Part shown: positions 50,900 to 60,604 of the stretch, in pieces
Numbering within the stretch: position 1 is the first letter of the stretch
Layout: every line of letters begins with the position of its first letter
Translations under genes and position numbers: made by a program
Notes under the pieces: model-generated
Told to the model about the DNA's origin: nothing
What the model saw: the letters and a program-made list of their open reading frames with translations, nothing else
The model's database searches: none
Assembly: GCA_905221615.1 (NCBI GenBank)
Contig: CAJNDT010006025.1
Span: forward strand, 998,078 to 1,062,077
DNA from: Symbiodinium sp. CCMP2592
Taxonomy: Eukaryota > Sar > Dinophyceae > Suessiales > Symbiodiniaceae
Length of the DNA: 64,000 bases
Reading direction: 5' to 3'

Positions 50900-52660
50900 G
50901 CTCAGCTCTTGCTAGTGCTGCCAGTAGTAGTAGTGACAAAGAGCAATGTGGTAATCAGTCTAATGAGAGTCGTGAGAGCAGTGTTGATACCACAAGGTTA
51001 AACAGGAATTTATCCCAACGCTACCCACAAGACAAACATCCTCTACTATAGAATCCTTCTAGATAGTAGCCCTTATATATAGAACCCTTCTACGGATCCC
51101 TTTAAAGAGACCGCCATTCTAAGTATCAATGCCCCTATATTGCAGCGCTGAAGCCGGAAGAGCTCAATCTGAGGCCGCTCTTCCCGGAGCACCTGCTCTT
51201 CCGACGGCCTTGCCGCCGGAGATCCCAGATGTCTCGAGCATTTCAGCTTTCGGGCTTCGGGTTTGGGTAGGTGCTTTGAGAATTTTTGGAGGTGATTTGC
51301 GAGTTAGGCTCTAGAGTTCATGCTGCTGGGTTTGAGATTTACGACCTGGCTAGTTGTTTGTTTTTGTTGGCTGTGGTCTTGCTCTGGATTTCAATTGTGA
51401 GACAATGCGGCCATATCGATCGATGCAAGCGACATTTTGAAGCTTGGTGTCGCCTTTATTACAACTGTAGCATACCTGGAGAGGAGTGCCCGGTATGGCC
51501 GGGATAGGTGAGGAGCCAAGTTTGCCATTTCAGTAGGCCCCTCTCTACCTCTGACCTTGTGGGCTAATTCCGATTTCGTGAAAATCGGTCACAGACGTTC
51601 GGGTTGACAGTTTCATACAGGGACCCAGGGGCATGGACAACTGCCAATACATACCAACATATACTTGTACCATGCTTTAGGCCTCCGTCTACCATAACTA
51701 TGATGCATGTCCCTGATAGTAGTTTATTTTCTTGTTTAGGCTTCTGGAAAGCTCGGGTTATTCAACCCCGCCCGCCCTAAGGCTTCGATACATCGTGAAA
51801 TGACATTGGTACTTGAGATGGTAGGAACTTCAGACTATGGAGCATCATCGGTTATTCGGTACTAGGAGTTCCTCACCGTCCTATCTTCTACCGACCCGTG
51901 AACCAGACCCAGAGCATGACCAGAAGCCCTGAAGCACAAGACAGCTGCGGTAAGCCATAGCCTCGAAACGCCATTGAGAGCTCGACAGCAGCACGAGAAC
52001 ATGATGAAACCATGAAGAAACCCCACAACTGCGAAACGAAAGCAGGGCCGACGAGGAGCAGGCACGGGATTTCAGGTTTTCAGGTTAAAGCTTCCAGCAT
52101 CTGGAGTTCGAGGGGTTTGGGTCTTGGTTCGTGTTGTCGGTTCGTGGGCACGCAGGGCTCGGTTGGTTCGTAAGTGTTTGTGGACATGGAAGCTGATTGT
52201 TCGTGAGCCGCAAACTCTTGAAACCGGAAGCTTACATCATCCCACAGCCTCCGAACCAATAAAACCACGACCCTCAAGCCCAAGACGAGAAGTTTCAAAG
52301 CCATGAAAGCCGGAAACCAAACACTGTAATCTCTCAAGCCCACACCGAGAAAACGCTCAAAGATCCATGACATCCCTTGACACTTGGTCTCCCAGCACCA
52401 AACGTTTGCTCTCTTGAATTCTCAATACCACGCTTTGGGGTGCCACTGCTGAACAGAGCAGGTGGACCAACAAATCATCTTACTTGCGTCGCGCAGCTAT
52501 CGCAGAGCCGAGTGGGCAGAAATGAAGCCAAAAACTAGATGTCTCTTTTTATCAAGGAATACCAAAATTATACATTATACGAGATGTCAATTATGATAAA
52601 GCCATTTTGAACCCAGAACGTTAAACTCCGAAGCCTTGACAATTACGGTAGGCTGAGATT
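50900..52660. other. stretch without a supported gene
   Basis: Contains short frames only. 51129-51314 has a small GC-rich island near 51160-51240 but no usable boundary pair. - strand frames 51862-52065 and 52080-52373 lack motifs. Confidence 0.35.
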
Positions 52661-52666
52661 TACCTA

Positions 52667-52776
52667 ATACAGGGTCCTTAATAATTAGCTATACTATTTT
52701 GGGCGTTCCTTATTGTATTTATAGTATAATGGGCCCCAAAACCCTACCCTAATGGTTAAGGCGCCTACAGTACCCC
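52667..52776 (+). repeat. MITE family A copy
   Basis: CAGGGTCCTTAATAATTAGC ... CTATTTTGGGCGTTCCTTATTG ... TATAATGGGCCCCAAAACCC ... GTTAAGGCGCCTACA. Confidence 0.75.
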
Positions 52777-52853
52777 CTGCGGAGTCCCTTCCAAGCCTAG
52801 ACCCTACAACTTCGGATCCAGAGTCCCAACCCAGAAGCCTCGATGCCTCTATG

Positions 52854-52925
52854 GGAGTTTCCGAAAATTAGGGGTACCTTACTTTGGGGTCCTTAAAGGG
52901 ATCTATCAGGGTGCTATAATGGGAT
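52854..52925. repeat. inverted-repeat element family F, left half
   Basis: TATGGGAGTTTCCGAAAATT, AGGGGTACCTTACTTTGGGG, TCCTTAAAGGGATCTATCAGG and GTGCTATAATGGGA match 11735-11830. The right arm is missing. Confidence 0.6.
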
Positions 52926-53031
52926 TATGAAGACAAAGAGTCTAGGCAGGGATGCAGCAACGGACAACCATGAATTCTCGCAAGCGGAGCTACAGGCTTT
53001 TACACACAAGGCACTGACAGTTGCTTCTGTT

Positions 53032-53140
53032 GATCATGGCAAACTATCTCATGAGCTTCTGCCGATTATGGCAAACTATCTCCTGAGCTTCTGCCGATCG
53101 TGGCAAACTGTACCTCAAGGCTTCTGCCGATCTTGGCAGA
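53032..53140 (+). repeat. 32-33 bp minisatellite, about 3.4 copies
   Basis: GAT(C/T)ATGGCAAACTATCTC, then (A/C)TGAGCTTCTGCC, repeats at 53032, 53064 and 53096, and partly at 53129. Overlaps short open frames on both strands that are not genes. Confidence 0.85.
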
Positions 53141-53303
53141 CATCAGCTGCGGAAGCATACAAGCCTTCGCACACATGCAAGAGCCCTCAGCATTCACACT
53201 CCTCCTTACCATTGACCTCCAGTCAAATGGTACATCTAAGAGTCGTCTGTGCGTAGTCTTCAAGACATTATTTAATTATCTCGGGAAAATCCCACATTGT
53301 CCG

Positions 53304-53547
53304 TCATTTCGGCTTCCACGCTTCTATGAACATGGATATACGGGAACGGTTGTTCACATCTGACCACTTGAGTCTTGCCCGTCCCGACAAGTCCTGCGAT
53401 CTCCACAAGTATAAGACGAACTTCATCTGTTTGATAGTTGGAAGAGCACGATGATCTGTTCCTTCATGAAGTTGTAGCCTTTTCATAAGACGTGCTACCA
53501 AGTCACCCTTCAAGCCAGTCACAGCAAGCATCTCGTAGCGCAAACCT
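53304..53547 (-). pseudogene. downstream part of the copia pol: SAP-like remainder and tail
   Basis: On the - strand after the target-site duplication the frame reads GLRYEMLAVTGLKGDLVARL, then M-K-R-L-Q-L-H. Next comes an about 45-residue conserved-looking tail (P-T-I-K-Q-M-K-F-V-L-Y-L-W-R and W-S-D-V-N-N-R-S-R-I-S-M-F-I-E-A-W-K) and a stop at 53304. G-L-K-G-D-L-V-A-R-L is the second helix of a SAP domain; its first helix (L-T-V-E-E-L-K) lies beyond the inserted element, at 58834-58860. No copia reverse transcriptase or RNase H was seen further downstream, so the copia element is truncated here or ends early. Confidence 0.6.
53534..53547 (-). repeat. 14-bp target-site duplication, 3' copy
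   Basis: AGGTTTGCGCTACG (- strand) is identical to 58820-58833. The bases on either side of the two copies differ. The copies flank the non-LTR element exactly. Confidence 0.9.
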
Positions 53548-53566
53548 GATTTGATTTGATTTGATG
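53548..53566 (-). repeat. short tandem 3' tail of the non-LTR element
   Basis: On the - strand the element ends CATCAAATCAAATCAAATC, about 3.6 copies of a 5-bp unit, directly before the duplication. Such short tandem tails replace poly-A in several non-LTR lineages. Confidence 0.8.
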
Positions 53567-53611
53567 TTGTGACGCCAGGATGCCGTATCCTACACGCCAT
53601 GGTGGCACAAG

Positions 53612-55062
53612 CTACGCGGAGACCGAGTCCGCAAATCGCAGTCCAGCCGCAGCGGACACAGCAATGACACGTTCCTCCCAACGCTGAGCAGCCTCAGCGC
53701 GCCTCAGAAAAGATGACCTCAAGGAACCTTGAAGACGTTGAGCAAGACACTCGGTGACCGCAGCATCGATGGTGTCGTTATACTGCTGCTGGATCGCTGG
53801 AGCAAGATCAGACCATGGACGCCATCGACGGGGTCGCTTACCATGGCTCGGAACCCAATGCAAGTGAACGTCAGTACCATCCTGTTGCAAACATCTGCGG
53901 AGGGAACGAATGCAGCGAATGAGACACGGAAGCTCATTGCCCTGGCCCTCCACAGCAAGGATGGCGGCCTCGCAATCAACAAGAACATGTATAGCCACTA
54001 ATCGGCGACGTCGGGCAGACACAAGCAGACTCAAGAGGAGCCACAGCGCAAAGATCTCAGCTTTATAATTGGACTGGTCTTCGCCAGGGACAGCACATGC
54101 TTTTATGAAACTGAGCTGGGGCAGGAAGATCCCCGAGGCAGCAACCAAGTCCTTGGCACCACCATCAGTGGCAGCTACTATCGATCCTGTAAGAACAGGG
54201 AGCGCCGTACACCACTCAGCAACAAGTGCGGACATGTCAGGCGTGGCAGGAGCAGGTGGGATCTCTTCGCCCTCCATCGCGAACAAGCGCTCCTGGATTC
54301 TAGTAGCCGGAGCAAGCATACCATCCCTCAAATCACGCGTAACTGGACAATGAAAGGTCAAGTGCACTCGACTGGGTTTGTTCAGACCGCACAAACATTG
54401 CGGAGGCTGCTGAGCTGCCCAAGGCCCGAAGCGCGGGCCGAAGTGCCAGACCGATCCACCGGTAGCCAAGGCCGCCCGCTTGAGGGGTACGGGTGGGTTT
54501 TTGGACCAAGTTGCAACATGACCAGCCGCTCGAATAAAGGCACCAGCTGCAGGCGCAGGCAGATCAGCCCCCTGAGCTAGGTTCGGCCCTTGACGGTGCA
54601 AAGACTTAACGACCCGACCACAGCGCGAAAGATATCTGCGACGATAATGCAAGAGGAGCCATTCCTTCAAGACCTGCAGGCTATCGAAGCCCATGCGGTA
54701 TTCTCGCATTCTGAGGGCATTATCCCTGCGATAAATGACACCACCATTCCCCGAGACAGTCCAACCCAGGCGTTGCAGAACCTTGGTAGCCAGCGGCAGA
54801 ACACGGAACCAGGGGGCGCATGCCTCAGACAGCGGCAGGAGCTCCAACCACGGTGGAGGGCTGCAATGAAGACGATGCGCCTGTTGGAGCAGAGCCCAAT
54901 CAGCACAGAAGCTCGGCTCGGTCAACCAACCACATTCTTCATGGACTAAGCACGGCGGAGCCTCGAATGTGAGATTTTTGCCAAAGGAAGCCTTCACACC
55001 ACTAGTTACGCTAGCCAGCTCGTCAGCAGATGGCCTTGCAAAGCCTGCAGCCCAGGTGAACT
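53612..55062 (-). pseudogene. RNase H part of the non-LTR element (frame 2)
   Basis: Continues the RT polypeptide in another frame: F-T-W-A-A-G-F-A-R-P-S-A-D-E-L-A-S-V-T-S-G-V is readable upstream of the first alternative start at 54997, so the true join is near 55061. Ribonuclease HI motifs follow in the last third: A-T-D-G-G-A (first Asp), Y-K-A-E-I (Glu), V-D-C-E-A-A (second Asp), W-V-P-S-H-G-K and later N-D-T-I-D (last His/Asp region). The middle has L-C-G-L-N-K-P-S-R-V-H-L-T-F-H-C, a Cys/His knuckle-like element common between RT and RNase H in plant and alveolate LINEs. Stop at 53612. Confidence 0.75.
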
Positions 55063-56037
55063 ATGGGAGTAACACAGCGATCGCAGGTGGAGGATCACCA
55101 AACGCGGATGCACCACTGCGGCAGGGATGAATTTCATCCGAGCCTTGAGTTTGTCAACCGTGAAGTGTAGAAGCCGCCGCGGTGCACGAGGATTCAAAGG
55201 ATGACAAACCCCAAGCAGAGACAGATTCTCCTCTCTGGGATACCCCAAGTTATCAGCAAGACCCTGACATCGATCGTCCCCGATCACAGCCGATTTAGTC
55301 GAGTCACAGCTAAATTCAAAGGCCGCATCAAAAGCCCTGGACCGCTGACAGGCATCCGCAAGGGGCTGCAAGTCCATAACAGTACCCCGCATTTGCGAAA
55401 CGTCAGGTTTCAGGATAAGGGTTCGGTCATCTTGGTAAGCCAACGAGGAAACTCGCGCGGACGAGACCGTGAGCTGCCAAATGTGCATGATCGCAGCGGC
55501 AATCACGGGAGACATCGGGCAGCCTTGTACCAGTCCTCGCGTGGCCAATATCCACTGTGATGAACACTGCCCTCGAAAGGAGAGGAGCCGAAACTGGCGC
55601 GAATAGAAGCTCTTGAGGAGAGCGACCACCTGCACAGGCATGCCCAGTCTTTCCAGCACAAGCGCCGCCAAGGGGAAATGGATCGTGTCATAATACTTCT
55701 GGAGATCCTCCTGAATGAAGGCTTTTGATCCTGAACGGATGGCAGATGACCCAGCATGCGATGCAAATTCAACAAGTCGCGGGCCGCGTCTGGTCACTGT
55801 AGATCCGGAGGCTTGCGATGCAAAATCTTCGAGCTTGAGAGGGCCTTCAGTTCGCGTGGACTTCATACCTCTCCCTCCACCAGAATCTCGAGATGCATCC
55901 CGACCGCCAGCATGGGCCGTGGCCCAGAAAGCAAGTTGATCCTGGATGTCACCGGCCAAGTACTCATAATGCTGCACCTCGCGATCGAAATACAGACAAA
56001 TGGCCTTCTCTGTACCGCCATGCTCAAACAAAGTGAC
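55006..56037 (-). pseudogene. end of OTU domain and reverse transcriptase of the non-LTR element
   Basis: In frame with the upstream ORF but after its TAG. It begins V-T-L-F-E-H-G-G-T-E-K-A-I-C-L-Y-F-D-R-E-V-Q-H-Y-E-Y-L, whose H-Y closes the OTU fold (catalytic His). After a short Gly/Ser/Arg linker come RT motifs: Q-E-D-L-Q-K-Y-Y-D (palm motif A Asp region), T-R-G-L-V-Q-G-C-P-M-S-P (motif B) and LAYQDDRTLIL (motif C, Y-x-D-D), then G-Y-P-R-E-E-N-L-S-L-L-G (motif D/E region). The fingers motifs before A are absent. The frame is lost near 55061; RNase H continues one frame over. Confidence 0.8.
55700..55870. repeat. imperfect 52-54 bp duplication in the linker
   Basis: On the + strand GCATGCGATGCAAATTCAAC and GGCTTGCGATGCAAAATCTTC occur about 52 bp apart with related downstream sequence (TCGCGGGCC/GAGAGGGCC). 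On the - frame it gives F-A-S-Q-A-S and F-A-S-H-A-G. It lies exactly where the endonuclease should be. Confidence 0.5.
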
Positions 56038-58605
56038 CTAACCCAAATTGTCTAAGACCAACACATTGCGTTGGAGAGCATGGGCCATAGCAGCTAACTC
56101 CAAGTAGCAGCCCCAAACGCCAGCCATTTTGATATCCGCGATATAATCCTCGAAACTGCCATTCCAGTTCCCGTTGGCCTCACGCGATACAACGCCGGCT
56201 TTGAGGCCGTCCCAGAGGCTTTGGTATTCCTCCAAATGGCGCGTGTACCAAGCGACAATAAATGCCCTGAGTGACCGGCCACTCGCATTCTTGCTCGGAT
56301 CAAGAACTTTCAATGCATCGGCAATGGCCAGGAATAAGCAATCTCCTTTGCCCGTGTTTTGAACGCGCTGGGCTCCTTCAGGTAGCCATGGTGATTTGAC
56401 TTTGGACTGTGGGGGTGCGCTCTGTGTTTTGGCTTTCTTGGCAGCTTCCGCGGCATTGGCGCCATCTTGACCCGTCATCGGTGCATCACCTTGTCCGTCG
56501 GCCTGTCTCACCTGTGATCCGCGCTTGTCCTTGCGCAGTGGCTTAACCACAGGAGTGTATGACACGGCATGTTCCGATCGCAAGCCATGACCATTGTTGT
56601 CCTGGCGTCGACGTCGGGCTTCTTTGATAACCACCAATTCATGTTCTTTACCTGCCCCATCCGCCACAGTGGGCTGATATAGCTCCGTCAAAGAAGGAGG
56701 AATGCCTTTGATGACCCAATGCGCCGTTGCTCCACGATGCAACTTTTGCAGAACTTCGACGTCACGGAATCCCAAGGTTTGCAGAACGTCACAAACCATA
56801 TCCCCCGTCCACATGTGAGGAGTGTTTGTGACTCGCCAAGTGGATGGTCGGTCCTTCAGGCGCCGATCATTGGCGTGCACCCGCGTACCTAGCTGCATAC
56901 GTCCAAGCACGAGCCCTGTGTCACCAAGACGGGCAACCCTAGAAGCGTAAGCTTGCCACCTTTCCCCGTCTTGCCAGTCAATCCACAAGACGGCCGCAGG
57001 TACCTTATCGCCTAAATCTCCATGCACTGGCTCAGTAAACCATCGCCTTCCCTTGTCATCCAACGAGCCACTCAGCTGGAGCAACTTAAGTGCCGCTTCA
57101 GCTGTGTGAACGCGGAGCAGGCCGCGAAGCTGGGCATGACGCGAGTTTTCATCTCTAATCTCAAACCGAAAGGAATCCCCCAAACAAGTGCCCAGGTTAC
57201 TCAACTGAGAAGCCCAGGTGCGAGCAGCAGCCCCGGGATTGGCAATCATGCGCTTCCAATCTTGATCCCCAGACTGCTGATAGACCCATGGACAAATGAA
57301 TCGCAAAACGAAGCCATCACGGCGGGTAGCATCAGGCTTGAAAGCCTGGACCTTAGCAGGCTTGATGACTTTCTTAGTGCTCAGCTGTGGGGCCCCTTCA
57401 CAGAAGGACTTACAGAAGCAGAGGCGCATTTGCAGCGCCCTGTTTAACATGCCAGGAACTCTCACGGTTGCAGGCTTACTTCGTTCCTCAGGCCAGTGTG
57501 CTGCACATGGCAGGAGAATCGTTGCCATGGCATTACGCTCACCCTCAGCCATGCCAACACACACATCAAAGTCCTCGGCATCAGTTGCAATGACAAGGAA
57601 AGGCTCGTCCTTGTGGTCATCTAAGGCCTTGGCAAAAGCAACTGAACCTTCAATGACATGGATGTTGGTGGACTGTGCTGACTCCCAATCTCCAACACGA
57701 GGTTTCCACGTCAACGATGTCCATGAACCTTCAGACACATCTGGTCGTCCAGCTCCTTGACGGGGCCACCAGTTTGCTCCACGGTTTTTTGTCCAGCCAT
57801 TATCGTGTCCGCTATTGGGCCACTGGCGCTGGCGGGGGCGTTCCTCAGCATCTGACAACATTTGGACTGTGCGCACCTGTGCCCGAGACATTGGCTCGCC
57901 ACGCTGTCCAGCCTTGTTCTTGCGCTCCTTCTCGATAAAGGCCTGCAACCCATCCAGGAAGTCATAACCAGGCTGCTTTTGAGCCCGTGCAACGATCTGC
58001 TCGACTGCTTTGACTTGCCTTGTCAGCTCACGATCACCGTCATGTTGCGCACGAAACGTAGCGCAAAAGTGCATAAGGCCATCAAGGAAGGCATCACCAC
58101 CACCAGCCATGCGATCAATTTCAAGAAGCTTGCCACGTCCGAGCGGAGTGCCGCCTCTGCAAGAATCACCATCCGGGGGCAATGTTGGAACCTGCGCACC
58201 CCCATCACCTGCGGGGCGGTGTCGGCGAAGTGCACGCCATCGAAGAAGAAATCGAACTCGATACCAACCACCAGCCTGCATCTTCCAGCGACTCGAGCGT
58301 CCCCATCGACGCCGTCGCCTTCCAATCCAGTGAGCTTCAAATGCCAAGAAAGTGCTCAGCTCGCGCAGACACATCTTCAAACCATTCGGGCGCGGAGGAG
58401 ACCTTCCCGGACCCCAAATCGAAATTCCCTGAAGCAAACGTCGCTTTCTCCTGGGGTTCATGCGCCGAAGGGGCCGAGGAAAGGAAGGCACGCCTGTGTC
58501 CTCGACCGACACCTCTGCAAAGTGAAGTAATAAGCTTGCAACGACTGCCAGATACACCAGAGCCACTAGTGTATCGCGTTCATAGTAAGGCCCAGGATCC
58601 CACAT
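56038..58605 (-). pseudogene. ORF of the non-LTR element: N-terminal region and OTU cysteine protease, ended by TAG
   Basis: The frame is open from 58797 without an ATG; the first in-frame ATG is at 58605 (M-W-D-P-G-P-Y-Y-E-R-D). The start could also be later (M-A-G-G-G-D-A-F-L-D-G-L). Hydrophobic segment near 58570-58530. The middle is basic and Trp-rich with no family recognised. An OTU-type cysteine protease is at about 56040-56375: N-T-G-K-G-D-C-L-F-L-A-I-A-D-A-L holds the catalytic Asp-Cys, and the matching His is past the stop (Q-H-Y-E-Y). OTU domains cleave ubiquitin-like chains; in retroelement ORFs their job is unclear. TAG (56038-56040) is a single-codon break, since the same frame continues. 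Confidence 0.75.
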
Positions 58606-58819
58606 CCAGGCTTGCGCACGACAGAGAACTTGAAATGGTTCAAGGCCTCCAATGAGGATGACGAGCAAATAGAAATATAAGTGTGCATAGAAGGCGAAGG
58701 GCCACCGACCTGAATCCCCCTCCAGGCCAGCGGCGCTATATCGAGGCACTTCAGCACTTTGCACCACTGTCGGGAAACAGTGGCCCAGGCGCACCACTCG
58801 GAGGTGTGCTTCTGCGCCC

Positions 58820-58833
58820 CGTAGCGCAAACCT
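58820..58833 (-). repeat. 14-bp target-site duplication, 5' copy
   Basis: Identical to 53534-53547, and in the same reading frame (G-L-R-Y) as the SAP-like domain it split. Confidence 0.9.
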
Positions 58834-59068
58834 ACCTTCAGCTCCTCGACGGTAAGGAGGGCCAAAAGATCGCGAGACACCCTCGCACGTTCACTGACAT
58901 CTTCATCCAAAACGTTGGGAGTAGATGGTGCCTGACTGCTTGCTCCTGGTGAGTACTGAACTCTAGGCTGCTCCAAAGTTCTCCTCCTCAGCGTAGGCGT
59001 AATGGGATCCATCACTTCCTCAGGGCCATGCTGAACTTCTGGGGAAATCTCTCGCCTCAGAGGGAACG
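58834..59068 (-). pseudogene. copia pol segment: linker and first helix of a SAP-like domain
   Basis: After a frameshift near 59065 the frame reads R-R-E-I-S-P-E-V-Q-H-G-P-E-E-V-M-D-P-I-T-P-T-L-R-R-R-T-L-E-Q-P. It then reaches L-L-A-L-L-T-V-E-E-L-K-V just before the duplication. Pro/Ser-rich linker then the start of a SAP helix-turn-helix (DNA-binding motif of about 35 residues). The completion is at 53547-53480. Confidence 0.65.
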
Positions 59069-60604
59069 TTCTGAATCCTTCGGGGCTTGTGGTAGATCAC
59101 GTTCTGAATCCTTTGGGGATTCCGCGTCTATAAGCTTCACCTTGATGGCCTTCAAAGACGCCCCTGCCGCAGGTTCAACTGCCCGAAAGTGAGGTTCCCA
59201 TTCAAACCCATAGTGTCGTAACATGGCAACATGTTCGTCAGATAGCCTCCCACTGTCCCTGATGGAGTAGCCTACCAACACCATTCTCTGGCCGTCCTTC
59301 CAAGGGCTTGTTCGGTGCTTCTTGTGGGGCTCGAAGTAGGTCGGACCATGTGTGAGCGGCACGGTCACCTCACCTTCGTCGCCTTCCGTCACAATTTCAC
59401 CGCCCGAAAAGGAAGAAATAGCCGTGATCATACTCTTCCCCACATTATGAACATCCTTGTGCTCCTGGGTCAGGATGTCCACATTCACCGCAACCGCATT
59501 GAAAGCAAAGCCCGGGGCAATTTGCTTAATGTACTTCGTGAACACTCTTGTAGACATGGGAAACGTTGTTGTAGCTCTCTTGACTCCCAGAACTCCCCCA
59601 TGAACAAATGCACCAGCTGTCCATAACTTCTTCTCTTCATTCTGTTCCCCAAAACGACGAGGGACTGGCGCAGTGGTTGGAAGCAAGTGGACCAGCGTCT
59701 CAAGCTGATCTGGAACCAAGACGTCTTCATCTAGTAGACCCATGGCATAGTGCTCGGCGGGGTGATTTGGATCGTAGGGGCCAACCATCTCCTCCTCAGG
59801 ATCCACTGGCTCCTCGTCCAAGGTTGTTTTTCTCCTGTACCGCCGAGCCGGGACAGGGATCACCGCTTCGTACATTCCAAGGTCCACAATGCGATCAGAG
59901 TCGATGAGACCAGGTCTCACATGCTTGGTCGTCGTGTAGGTCCCGTCTTCAAAACGTACCACATGTCCCCCTTGAACATCCAACGACGGTCCCATGTAGA
60001 AACCCGACCTCCATCTCAAGTCCCAGCTCCCTGGGTCTTGGTTCTTCCCGTAGGTCTTGGAACGCAAATGAATCTTGGCTCCGTACGGTAACGGTGGAGC
60101 ATCAACTCCAAGCACTCGAGCACGCTGAGCTGCTGCTGCATAAACTCCTGCTGTAGACCAACATGACCTCGGAAGTCCTGTCGAGGATAGCAACAGTCGA
60201 ACATCGTTCTTCAACTGCTTCACCGCTGCCTCTGCTCTTCCATTTTGTTGAGGTCGTTGACCCTCTGTATAAGTTGCCAGAGCCCCATGTTGTAGCAGCC
60301 AACGCTTCAACGGTTCGGTTCGAAGTTCACGGGCACGATCAGAGTGAACCCTTTGGATAGGTAGGCCTTGACTTTTGATGCGGAGCACCATGCTCTGCAC
60401 CGTAGCCAAGACTTGCGCAGACGTTCTCCTCCTCAACGGCAGAGCATAGTAAAGCGTTCGCACACTTCTAGGTTTCCCCACCTCAGAGAAGATCTTCGCA
60501 AACTCTTCCTCCGTTAAACCCTTGAGATCGGGATCACCTCTAGGAACAGATTCTCGCCTTGCCCAATCATCATCTAAATCATCCCACTGATTCTGCTCCA
60601 TCAT
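59057..60604 (-). pseudogene. copia integrase, catalytic core (part 2) and C-terminal region
   Basis: Frame of 515 codons. The integrase D-35-E pair is intact: V-H-S-D-R-A-R-E (Asp at about residue 89) and Q-Q-N-G-R-A-E-A-A-V (Glu at about residue 125). Y-G-A-K-I-H-L-R-S-K and the W-R-S-G-F-Y-M-G-P-S-L-D-V block correspond to the copia integrase C-terminal fold. A long acidic and variable region follows. Ends with two copies of P-K-D-S-E-R just before the stop. It needs a frame change near 60600 to connect with the first catalytic Asp in the preceding ORF. Confidence 0.8.

Larger units (their letters stand above)
53548..58819 (-). mobile_element. non-LTR (LINE-like) retrotransposon with OTU protease, RT and RNase H
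   Basis: The element is about 5.27 kb and is transcribed on the - strand. It is bounded by a 14-bp duplication and ends in an (ATTTG)n-type tail (53548-53566). Order: N-terminal region, OTU-type cysteine protease, reverse transcriptase, RNase H. Compared with usual LINE layout, an apurinic or restriction-like endonuclease and the first RT motifs are missing: only about 55 residues, with a small internal repeat, separate the OTU end from RT motif A. A TAG at 56038-56040 and a frameshift near 55061 also break it. It sits inside the SAP-like region of a copia-type element in the same orientation. Confidence 0.85.

Noticed and set aside
56174..58655. Long + strand open frames across the LINE
   Set aside because: They are shadows of the - strand retrotransposon ORFs, which carry the conserved motifs.
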